Origin: Flavobacterium sp. UBA7680
GTDB lineage: Bacteria > Bacteroidota > Bacteroidia > Flavobacteriales > Flavobacteriaceae
NCBI RefSeq assembly: GCF_002482975.1
Contig: NZ_DLHA01000031.1
Location: forward strand, 111,386 to 138,217
Length of the DNA: 26,832 bases
Reading direction: 5' to 3'
This document shows, in pieces, positions 14,417 through 21,731 of the stretch. Under the pieces are notes generated by a model. That model made no database searches. It was not told where the DNA came from and worked only from the letters and a program-made list of their open reading frames with translations. Made by a program: the position numbers and the translations under genes. Each line of letters opens with the position of its first letter. Position 1 is the first letter of the stretch.

Positions 14417-15570
14417 TATTTGGTTTTTTTAGCAAGCGTATTCATTTCGTCAATTTTCTCATACATCAAATCTTTATTCAAATCGCCAATTGGCTCCATT
14501 TGTGAAGCATTTTGGTATTTTTTTGAAGCATGTTTAGGATCGCCCATTTTTTCATACATCAAGCCTAATTCATATTCTCCTAACATGGCTTTTGGATAAT
14601 TTACGTTTCCAATTTCGGCCATTCTTCCTAATTCGTCGTAGGCATTTCTTTTTAAAATAATATTTTCAATTACTTTAAAGTCACTCATTCTAACAGGAAT
14701 CTGAACTCCTAGAACTTCAGACATATCGCTGTATTTTTTTTGCAAATAATCAGCATAACCTGTTTGAAGAACTGCAATTTTGTCGTTAAATTCGGCAGAA
14801 TTTATCGGTCTGTATATATCAAAAATCTGATATAATGCACTCGGAATAGAATGTAAAACTTCAGTATAATGTGTTGCGCCTTTAAATACTTCGTATTTAT
14901 AATTCACTAACGGATTATTTGCGATTTTAATATTTCCAGCCAATTTTTCAATCGGTTCTTTTATTTTCTTGATATCGCCTTCTCCGGCAGAAAGATAATA
15001 GAATATTGGTTTTTGTATTTTGGCAAATTTTTCAGCGATACGGACTTCCATTTTTGGAGCAAGTTCCGGGCTCAAACAAATGTATGCATTAAAAAGAGGT
15101 TCTTCTTTATAAAGATAAAAGTTGGCAAAACTTGCTGTTACATCATGACCTGCAATAATTCTGAAAGGTGATGTACGGTATTTTTTCTCTACATACGGAA
15201 TTAGCTCTGAACCAATAAATTCGAAAAATTTTGCTCCTTTCTCAAAAGGTAAACCTTCGTTTTGATCAATTGTGGTATCGTCGTAACGTTCTTCATCTTT
15301 ATTTTGATGAATACCTATGATAATCATCTCTGGAATATCGTCCCAATAATTACCATAACTTACAGCTCCGGAAAACGGATCAAACAAATAATCACCATCT
15401 AATAAATATAAAACAGGATATTTTTTATCTGATTTTGCATCGTAAGAAGGGGGAAGTCCAATTGTTATTCTTCTTTCTTCTCCTAGTTTTTCGGATTGAA
15501 TATTGTCAAATTTTTTCTGGGAGAATACAGAAATGGAAATTAATGTAATGAGTAGGTAAACTTTTTTCAT
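14416..15570 (-). CDS. secreted alpha/beta-hydrolase-fold protein (esterase family) with Asp at the nucleophile position
   Basis: The protein is 384 residues from the ATG at 15570, beginning with a signal peptide (MKKVYLLITLISISVFSQ). An ATG four codons upstream at 15582 is equally legal but lengthens the charged region. Residues ~25-270 follow the putative esterase (PF00756) fold: GLPPSYDAKSDKKYPVLYLLDGD, MIIIGIH, then the nucleophile elbow. There the expected GHSxGG reads GHDVTAS, placing Asp143 where Ser is normally found. A candidate His sits in FKGATHYTEV. The ~110 C-terminal residues are helical and TPR-like (GEYELGLMYEKMGDPKHASK). The enzyme may use Asp as nucleophile or be non-catalytic. 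It is first in the operon with radA and the GT51 gene. Confidence 0.8.
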   Translation of the reverse strand: MKKVYLLITLISISVFSQKKFDNIQSEKLGEERRITIGLPPSYDAKSDKKYPVLYLLDGDYLFDPFSGAVSYGNYWDDIPEMIIIGIHQNKDEERYDDTTIDQNEGLPFEKGAKFFEFIGSELIPYVEKKYRTSPFRIIAGHDVTASFANFYLYKEEPLFNAYICLSPELAPKMEVRIAEKFAKIQKPIFYYLSAGEGDIKKIKEPIEKLAGNIKIANNPLVNYKYEVFKGATHYTEVLHSIPSALYQIFDIYRPINSAEFNDKIAVLQTGYADYLQKKYSDMSEVLGVQIPVRMSDFKVIENIILKRNAYDELGRMAEIGNVNYPKAMLGEYELGLMYEKMGDPKHASKKYQNASQMEPIGDLNKDLMYEKIDEMNTLAKKTK

Positions 15571-15772
15571 GATTTGTGGCATTTCAGTGAATTAAAAAGT
15601 ATTCGAAATAGTGTAGCAATATACTATTTTATTTGCTTTTTGTTATTTGGGGTTGTAAAAAAAGCAATGATTTCTTACGGTTAATAAATTTTCGATTTAG
15701 GCAAAAGAAAATCTGTTTGTACAAAAATATTTTTGACAAATTTCACACGTAAATAAGAAAGGAAATGTGGTT

Positions 15773-16123
15773 TTATGTTAACGAATTATCGTTTTCATTT
15801 GGGAAAATGATCCACGGTTTGAAGGTTTTAGCTTCTTCAAAATCCAGTGTCGCATAAGAAATGATAATAATAATGTCGTCTTTTTGAACTTTTCGGGCAG
15901 CAGGTCCATTCAGGGTAATTTCGCCTGAATTTTTTTCTCCCTTAATGGCATAAGTTTCAAAACGTTCTCCATTATTAATGTTAACAATAGCTACTTTTTC
16001 GCCTTCAATAATGTTTGAAGCCTCCAGTAGAGTTTCATCAATAGTAATACTGCCAATATAATTTAAATCAGCTCCAGTAACTTTTACTCGATGAATTTTT
16101 GATTTTATAACTTGAATTTGCAT
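15773..16123 (-). CDS. panD: aspartate 1-decarboxylase proenzyme
   Basis: The 116-residue PanD makes beta-alanine from L-aspartate for pantothenate and CoA. Its self-processing site is intact: Gly24-Ser25 in NYIGSITID, where cleavage creates the catalytic pyruvoyl group on Ser25. Other active-site residues fall at the standard positions: K9, R54, T57 and Y58 in NGERFETYAI, then GEITLNGPAARKVQKGD-like sequence with KDDIIIIISYA. Length is typical (~116-126). It lies 14 bp downstream of panC on the same strand, whose product uses the beta-alanine. No PanZ-like maturation factor is nearby. Confidence 0.97.
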   Translation of the reverse strand: MQIQVIKSKIHRVKVTGADLNYIGSITIDETLLEASNIIEGEKVAIVNINNGERFETYAIKGEKNSGEITLNGPAARKVQKDDIIIIISYATLDFEEAKTFKPWIIFPNENDNSLT

Positions 16124-16137
16124 GGAGCAAAGGTAAT

Positions 16138-16986
16138 TTAATTTAATGAAATGGTGTCTATCAGTCTTATAGAATTAACAAATACCGCTATAAACGCACG
16201 GTATTTTTTATCGTTTGTTTTGTGATCGATAGGTAATAATGTCGATTCATCAGCAATGACGAAATATTCGAGGTCAAATCTTTCGTTGTCTTTAAAAGAA
16301 TCTTCAACAAATTTTATGGTTTCTTCAGGTGTACTGTTTTGGAAGATTTCTTTGGCTTCAGTTAAAACTTTATAGATTATCGAAGCTTCTTTTCTTTCTT
16401 CAGCAGTTAGTCTTTCGTTTCTGGAACTCATTGCCAAAAGATTGTCTTCTCTAAAAATTGGACAACCAACAACGTTTACAGGTAAATCATTTTTCTCAAC
16501 CAGTTTTTTAACAATTTGAAGCTGCTGAAAATCTTTTTCGCCAAAATAAGCATTGGTTGGCGTAACGATTTCGAACAAACGTTTTACGATTGTTCCAACA
16601 CCGTTAAAATGACCCGGACGGAATTTTCCTTCCATCTGATTTTCTAAACCGTCAAAGTCAAAAGACTGCGAAATAGTCTGCCCTTCGTAAATATCATCGA
16701 CAGAAGGAGCATATAAAATTATTTTGTCACTTAAACCTCTCATTTTCTTAACGTCTTCTTCAAGAGTTCGAGGGTATTTTTCAAGATCTTCGGGATTGTT
16801 AAATTGCGTTGGATTTACAAAAATACTTACAACAGTGTCGTCATTTTCTTTAAGTGAACGTTGCATTAAAGCCAGATGCCCTTGGTGTAAAGCTCCCATG
16901 GTTGGGACAAATCCTATAGTCGAATTTGCGGTTTTGATAGTTTTTAAATAAGCTATCAGAGCTACTTTACCGTAGAAAATATGCAT
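16138..16986 (-). CDS. panC: pantothenate synthetase
   Basis: The enzyme is 282 residues from the ATG at 16986 (family ~280-285). It ligates D-pantoate and beta-alanine with ATP. Conserved features are GFVPTMGALHQGHLALM (ATP-binding HxGH type), VVSIFVNPTQFN, the GHFNGVGTIVKRLFEIV segment, YFGEKDFQQLQIVKK, and the KMSKS-like SSRNERL. An ATG 30 bp upstream (17016) would add 10 residues that lie outside the family N-terminus; that codon also lies inside the TATGTTTG -7 box, so 16986 is chosen. It is the first gene of the panC-panD operon and divergent from the GT5-like gene. Confidence 0.96.
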   Translation of the reverse strand: MHIFYGKVALIAYLKTIKTANSTIGFVPTMGALHQGHLALMQRSLKENDDTVVSIFVNPTQFNNPEDLEKYPRTLEEDVKKMRGLSDKIILYAPSVDDIYEGQTISQSFDFDGLENQMEGKFRPGHFNGVGTIVKRLFEIVTPTNAYFGEKDFQQLQIVKKLVEKNDLPVNVVGCPIFREDNLLAMSSRNERLTAEERKEASIIYKVLTEAKEIFQNSTPEETIKFVEDSFKDNERFDLEYFVIADESTLLPIDHKTNDKKYRAFIAVFVNSIRLIDTISLN

Positions 16987-17009
16987 GGCGGTATTATTAA
17001 AATTTAGTG

Positions 17010-17017
17010 CAAACATA
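17010..17017 (-). promoter_or_regulatory. -7 promoter box of panC-panD
   Basis: The minus strand reads TATGTTTG, matching TAnnTTTG, 23 bp upstream of the panC ATG at 16986. It includes the rejected upstream ATG at 17016. The only -33 candidate is a weak TTTA about 21 bp upstream. Confidence 0.5.
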
Positions 17018-17048
17018 ATATATTAGTTATAAACTGCATAAATTTTTG

Positions 17049-17056
17049 TAATTTTG
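17049..17056 (+). promoter_or_regulatory. -7 promoter box of the GT5-like / DUF4270 / glmS operon
   Basis: TAATTTTG matches TAnnTTTG and is followed by CG, a common flavobacterial context. It lies 38 bp upstream of the ATG at 17095 and back-to-back with the panC promoter; the two -7 boxes are about 31 bp apart. No clear -33 box. Confidence 0.5.
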
Positions 17057-17094
17057 CGACGTTTTTATTACCAAAAATTAAGTAAAATACTATT

Positions 17095-17901
17095 ATGAAA
17101 GATAAGAGGATATTATACGTATCATCTGAAGTCGTGCCTTATTTGGCTGAAAATGAGGTTTCTTTAATGTCTTATGACGTTCCTAAAATGATTAACGATC
17201 AGGGAGGTCAGATAAGAATTTTCATGCCAAGATATGGAAATATCAACGAAAGAAGACATCAATTACATGAAGTGATCAGGCTTTCAGGGATGAATTTGGT
17301 AGTGAATGATTTAGATATGCCATTAATTATCAAAGTAGCTTCAATTCCGAAAGAAAGAATTCAGGTTTACTTTATTGATAATGATGAATATTTTAAACGT
17401 AAGGCCACTTTTGCAGATGAAGAAGGGGTTTTATATCCAGACAACGACGAGCGTGCGATATTTTTTGCAAAGGGAGTTGTTGAAACTGTAAAAAAATTAA
17501 ATTGGGTTCCGGATATTATCCATGTTCATGGATGGCTGGCGGCGATGCTTCCAATTTATATGAAACACTATTATAAAAATGAGGCTTTGTTTAACGATAC
17601 AAAAATTGTTACCTCAGTTTATGGTCAGTCTTTTGATGAAAATTTAGATTTAGAAATGATAAACAAGGTTAAATTTGATGGTGTTCCGCACGAATCAATT
17701 TCTGATCTTGAAACTCCAAATTACGAAAATGTCTTAAAGGCCAGCATATTGCATTCTGATGCTGTCATTATTGCATCAGAAAATGTTTCTCCAAGTTTAA
17801 CAAAATTTATAGAATCTTCAGGAAAACCTTTTTTACCTTTCGCCGCGAAAGATGCATTCGCTGAAGCGTATACAAATTTCTATAAAACTATGGGTCTTTA
17901 A
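17095..17901 (+). CDS. half-length glycogen/starch-synthase-like protein (GT5 N-terminal domain only)
   Basis: The 268-residue protein resembles the N-terminal Rossmann half of GT5 glycogen synthases: ILYVSSEVVPYL, RIFMPRYGNINERRHQLHEV, VYFIDNDEYF, NDERAIFFAKGVVETVKKL, PDIIHVHGWLAAMLPIYM. Full GT5 enzymes are ~470-490 residues; here the C-terminal half with the ADP-glucose site is absent. The N-terminal K-x-G-G-L substrate motif is replaced by AENEVSLMSYDVP. It does not look like a fresh truncation: the stop is followed after 21 bp by the next gene. Homologues of similar length occur beside panC in Bacteroides (recall). Database labels of glycogen synthase are probably misleading; a binding or regulatory role is possible. 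Confidence 0.82.
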   Translation: MKDKRILYVSSEVVPYLAENEVSLMSYDVPKMINDQGGQIRIFMPRYGNINERRHQLHEVIRLSGMNLVVNDLDMPLIIKVASIPKERIQVYFIDNDEYFKRKATFADEEGVLYPDNDERAIFFAKGVVETVKKLNWVPDIIHVHGWLAAMLPIYMKHYYKNEALFNDTKIVTSVYGQSFDENLDLEMINKVKFDGVPHESISDLETPNYENVLKASILHSDAVIIASENVSPSLTKFIESSGKPFLPFAAKDAFAEAYTNFYKTMGL

Positions 17902-17922
17902 ATTTTAACTATTAATACGAAT

Positions 17923-19557
17923 ATGTACAATACTTCTTTTATTAAGAAAATTCTATTAGCTGCAACAGTTGTTTTTTTATATTCTTGCGACAAAGATTTT
18001 AATGCGATTGGTGATGATTTAATTGGTGATGATCATTTTGGATTGGAATCTGAAAAATATGATGTTATAGCTTATAATCAAGAAGTAACTCCAATACAAT
18101 CAAATTCTTTAGCAATTAATGCTTTAGGGATTTATGATAATCCGGTTTTTGGTACCACTACTGCAAATTATAATACACAGGTAGGACTTGCTGCTTATGG
18201 AGTAGCAGTTGGAGACGCACCTGTAATTGATAGTGTAACTGTTAATATACCTTATTTTAGTCACGTTACAGGTATTGATGCTGATACTGGAAGGAATAAG
18301 TATGAACTTGATTCTATTTATGGAAGTACAGGAGGTTTATTAAAATTGGGAGTTTATGAGTCTAAATATCTAATGAGAAGTTCTTATTATGATAATGGCA
18401 ATCAATTAGCACAGCTTTATTATAATGATCAAAATAGCGATTTTGATACTAATAAAGGAACCTTATTGAATGATGATGCTAACGAATTTCAAAATAATAA
18501 ATTCTATTTTAGTTCTAAGGAAACTACAGAGGTAACAAAAGATAAAGATGGTAAAGATGTTAAAACGTATACATCGCCAGCGATGCGCTTAAAATTAAAT
18601 AAGGCATTTTTCCAAACTAAGATTTTAAACGCTGCAAAAGAAAAACTTTCTGCTGCTGATGTATTTCAGGAATATTTTAGAGGCTTGTATTTTAAGGTTG
18701 AAAAATCTGCAACCAAACCTGATACTAATATGGCATTAATGGATTTTTCTAAAGGAAAAATTACAGTTTATTACAAAGCAAAAACAGATATTACAACCGA
18801 TGCTGATGACGTAAAAGAAGACAGAACTTTAGTGATAAACTTAACCGGAAGTAATGTTAATCTTTTTCAGGATGTTAAAGATGCCGCGTATCAAAATGCG
18901 ATAAGTAGCCGTAATATGACTACGGGTGATGACAGGCTTTATTTAAAAGGTGGTCAGGGATCTCTTGCCATTATAGAACTTAAAGATTTTGGCTCTAAAT
19001 TAGAAGAAATTAGAAAAAACGGATGGCTGGTAAATGAAGCTAATCTGGTCTTTACTATTGATGCTGCAAAAATGGCAGTTAAAAAGACTGATAATCTGGA
19101 AGCTCAAGAACCTAAAAGGGTATATTTATATGACTTTACAAATAATATACCGATTTTAGATTATAGTGCAGATGGAAGCTCAAGTATAACTAGTGACCCG
19201 AGAATGTCGAAAGTTATTTATGGAGGAATAATTAATGTTGATGCAACTACAAAAAGAGGAACTACTTATAAAATTAGGATAACAAACCATATTCGTAATA
19301 TTATAAAAACAGCAACAGCAACTAATGTTAAATTAGGATTAGTTGTTATAGATGATATAAGTGCTGTAACATCAAACAAACTGAAAAATAGAATTCTATT
19401 GAACCCAAGTACAAATGAATATTTTTCAGAAGCACCGAGAGCATCAGTTATGAATCCGTTAGGTACGATATTATATGGTAATAATATACCTGCCGGTAAT
19501 GCGGATTACGATAAAAGATTGAGGCTTGAAGTTTACTACACGAAACCAAATAAATAA
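17923..19557 (+). CDS. DUF4270 family lipoprotein
   Basis: The 544-residue protein opens with a lipoprotein signal (MYNTSFIKKILLAATVVFLYSC, lipidated at Cys22). The mature part is Asp/Asn/Tyr-rich and beta-rich; its start (CDKDFNAIGDDLIGDDHFG) and the segments NPVFGTTTANYNTQVGLA and VFTIDAAKM fit DUF4270 of Bacteroidota. The function is unknown. A lipid anchor suggests the outer-membrane periplasmic face or the cell surface. The gene lies 21 bp after the GT5-like gene and 7 bp before glmS, so the three appear to be one transcript. Base composition is more AT-rich than glmS but there is no sign of transfer. Confidence 0.83.
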   Translation: MYNTSFIKKILLAATVVFLYSCDKDFNAIGDDLIGDDHFGLESEKYDVIAYNQEVTPIQSNSLAINALGIYDNPVFGTTTANYNTQVGLAAYGVAVGDAPVIDSVTVNIPYFSHVTGIDADTGRNKYELDSIYGSTGGLLKLGVYESKYLMRSSYYDNGNQLAQLYYNDQNSDFDTNKGTLLNDDANEFQNNKFYFSSKETTEVTKDKDGKDVKTYTSPAMRLKLNKAFFQTKILNAAKEKLSAADVFQEYFRGLYFKVEKSATKPDTNMALMDFSKGKITVYYKAKTDITTDADDVKEDRTLVINLTGSNVNLFQDVKDAAYQNAISSRNMTTGDDRLYLKGGQGSLAIIELKDFGSKLEEIRKNGWLVNEANLVFTIDAAKMAVKKTDNLEAQEPKRVYLYDFTNNIPILDYSADGSSSITSDPRMSKVIYGGIINVDATTKRGTTYKIRITNHIRNIIKTATATNVKLGLVVIDDISAVTSNKLKNRILLNPSTNEYFSEAPRASVMNPLGTILYGNNIPAGNADYDKRLRLEVYYTKPNK

Positions 19558-19564
19558 GTAATAT

Positions 19565-21415
19565 ATGTGTGGAATTGTTGGATATATCGGCCATAGAGAG
19601 GCCTATCCTATTGTTATCAAGGGCTTAAAGCGGCTTGAGTACAGAGGATACGATAGTGCCGGCGTTATGTTGTATGATGACGAATCAGGTATAAAAGTTT
19701 GTAAAACAAAAGGTAAAGTTTCAGATCTTGAAGCTAAAGCTAATGAAGGTTTTACAATTAATGGAAATATTGGAATTGGACACACTCGCTGGGCTACCCA
19801 CGGTGTACCAAATGACGTGAACTCGCATCCTCATGTTTCTAATTCTGGAGATTTAGTAATCATCCATAATGGAATTATTGAGAATTATGCACCGCTTAAA
19901 GAAGAGTTAATTAAGCGTGGATACACTTTTAAATCTGATACGGATACAGAAGTTTTAGTAAACTTGATTGAAGAAGTTCAGAAAAATGAAAAAATTAAAC
20001 TTGGTAAAGCAGTTCAGATTGCTTTAAATCAAGTTGTTGGAGCATATGCAATTGCTGTTTTTGACAGAAAAAATCCAAACGAAATTGTTGCTGCAAGACT
20101 AGGTAGTCCATTAGCAATTGGAGTAGGTGAAGGAGAATTCTTTATTGCTTCAGATGCTTCTCCGTTTATTGAGTATACTGCAAATGCGGTATATTTAGAA
20201 GATGGTGAAATGGCTAATATCAGACTGCACAAACCTCTTAAAGTAAGAAAAATTAAAGACGACTCTTTAGTAGATCCTTATATTCAGGAACTTCAATTGA
20301 ATTTGGAGCAGATTGAAAAAGGAGGTTATGATCATTTCATGCTAAAAGAAATCTACGAACAGCCAAGCGTAATTAAAGACACGTACAGAGGAAGACTTCA
20401 TGCAAATGAAGGAATTGTTCAAATGGCTGGTGTTGAAGATAATCTGGAGAAATTCTTAAATGCTAAACGAATTTTAATTGTTGCTTGTGGAACTTCATGG
20501 CACGCAGGTTTAGTTGCTGAGTATATCTTTGAAGAATTTACACGTATTCCGGTTGAAGTAGAATACGCTTCCGAATTTAGATATAGAAATCCAATCATAA
20601 ATAAAGATGACGTTGTAATTGCTATTTCTCAATCTGGAGAAACAGCAGATACTATGGCCGCTATTAAATTGGCTAAAGAAAACGGAGCTTTTGTATTTGG
20701 AGTTTGTAACGTTGTAGGTTCATCTATTTCAAGAGAAAGTCATGCAGGTGCTTATACGCACGCAGGACCGGAAATTGGAGTGGCTTCTACAAAAGCTTTT
20801 ACAACTCAAATCACGGTTCTTACCATGATTGCTTTACGATTAGGAAAAGCAAAAGGAACTTTGTCAAATCCTGATTTCCATGCTTACTTACAAGAATTAG
20901 AATTAATTCCTGAAAAAGTGGCTGAAGCATTAGAAACAAATGACAGAGCAAAAGAAATTGCTGCTAAATTTAAAGATGCTCCAAACTGCCTTTATTTAGG
21001 TAGAGGATATAATTTCCCGGTAGCATTAGAAGGAGCTTTAAAACTTAAAGAGATCTCTTATATTCATGCAGAAGGTTACCCAGCTGCTGAAATGAAACAC
21101 GGACCAATTGCTTTAATTGATGAGCAAATGCCGGTTATTGTAATTGCGCCTAAACAAGGTCACTACGATAAAATTGTAAGTAATATCCAGGAGATCAAAT
21201 CTAGAAGTGGTAAAATCATAGCCGTTGTTACAAAAGGAGATACACAGGTTCGCGAATTAGCCGATTATGTAATCGAAATTCCAGAAACTTCGGATGCATT
21301 GTCACCGCTTATTACAACAATTCCTTTACAATTGCTTTCTTACTATATTGCAGTTATGAGAGGATGTAATGTCGATCAGCCACGTAACTTAGCAAAATCT
21401 GTTACGGTAGAATAA
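19565..21415 (+). CDS. glmS: glutamine-fructose-6-phosphate aminotransferase (isomerizing)
   Basis: The 616-residue GlmS makes glucosamine-6-phosphate from fructose-6-phosphate and glutamine, the entry point of UDP-GlcNAc for peptidoglycan and LPS. The N-terminal glutaminase domain has the catalytic Cys2 (MCGIVGYIGHREA), GHTRWATHG at 72-80 and HNGIIENY near 101-108. Two SIS domains follow: VACGTSWHAG near 306, SQSGETADT, STKAFTTQ, and LEGALKLKEISYIHAEGY. The end is the canonical LAKSVTVE. Length is typical (~609-615). No glmS ribozyme is possible in the 7-bp gap upstream. It closes the operon and is followed by an intrinsic terminator. Confidence 0.98.
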   Translation: MCGIVGYIGHREAYPIVIKGLKRLEYRGYDSAGVMLYDDESGIKVCKTKGKVSDLEAKANEGFTINGNIGIGHTRWATHGVPNDVNSHPHVSNSGDLVIIHNGIIENYAPLKEELIKRGYTFKSDTDTEVLVNLIEEVQKNEKIKLGKAVQIALNQVVGAYAIAVFDRKNPNEIVAARLGSPLAIGVGEGEFFIASDASPFIEYTANAVYLEDGEMANIRLHKPLKVRKIKDDSLVDPYIQELQLNLEQIEKGGYDHFMLKEIYEQPSVIKDTYRGRLHANEGIVQMAGVEDNLEKFLNAKRILIVACGTSWHAGLVAEYIFEEFTRIPVEVEYASEFRYRNPIINKDDVVIAISQSGETADTMAAIKLAKENGAFVFGVCNVVGSSISRESHAGAYTHAGPEIGVASTKAFTTQITVLTMIALRLGKAKGTLSNPDFHAYLQELELIPEKVAEALETNDRAKEIAAKFKDAPNCLYLGRGYNFPVALEGALKLKEISYIHAEGYPAAEMKHGPIALIDEQMPVIVIAPKQGHYDKIVSNIQEIKSRSGKIIAVVTKGDTQVRELADYVIEIPETSDALSPLITTIPLQLLSYYIAVMRGCNVDQPRNLAKSVTVE

Positions 21416-21441
21416 ATATTTTTTAAAATACAAATAATGTT

Positions 21442-21472
21442 AAAAAAGCGAGATTTAGGTCTCGCTTTTTTT
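21442..21472 (+). terminator. rho-independent terminator after glmS
   Basis: A 12-bp perfect stem AAAAAAGCGAGA (21442-21453) with 21460-21471, loop TTTAGG, ends in a T-run. It lies 26 bp after the glmS stop. The rest of the 316-bp gene-free stretch 21416-21731 is AT-rich leader with no gene and only a partial promoter box. Confidence 0.92.
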
Positions 21473-21684
21473 ATTTATCAAATTTTTTTTCTGAACCATG
21501 TATTTTTAGTAAATCCGCAATTTTTCTTTCAAATTTAATATGTATGCATAGTATTATGGTTTTTCGGGTTTAATAATTGATTTTTATCTAATAAAATCTA
21601 TTACGAAATAGTTAAAATAGTTTTAAATATTGTGCTGAATATGAATTTTTTTTAACGTTTTTTTATTAATATTAAAAATATTTG

Positions 21685-21691
21685 TATTTTG
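21685..21691 (+). promoter_or_regulatory. possible -7 box of the TonB-receptor operon
   Basis: TATTTTG is one base short of TAnnTTTG and lies 40 bp upstream of the ATG at 21732. The upstream sequence is too AT-rich to name a -33 box. Downstream, AACTAACC occurs twice 11 bp apart (21710-21717 and 21721-21728), just before the start codon. Confidence 0.3.
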
Positions 21692-21731
21692 GCTATTAAA
21701 ACTAATAAGAACTAACCAAAAACTAACCCTA

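Noticed and set aside
15722..15729. TATTTTTG on the minus strand as promoter of the hydrolase-radA-GT51 operon
   Set aside because: It fits TAnnTTTG but lies about 150 bp from the hydrolase start in very AT-rich sequence with no -33 box; too weak to list as a feature.
17095..17901. GT5-like gene as a recent frameshifted or truncated glycogen synthase
   Set aside because: The next gene starts 21 bp later and encodes an unrelated lipoprotein; no remnant of the C-terminal half is present in any frame, and the length matches short homologues known from Bacteroides.
19558..19564. glmS ribozyme upstream of glmS
   Set aside because: Only 7 bp separate glmS from the DUF4270 gene, and glmS is co-transcribed; there is no room for a leader ribozyme.
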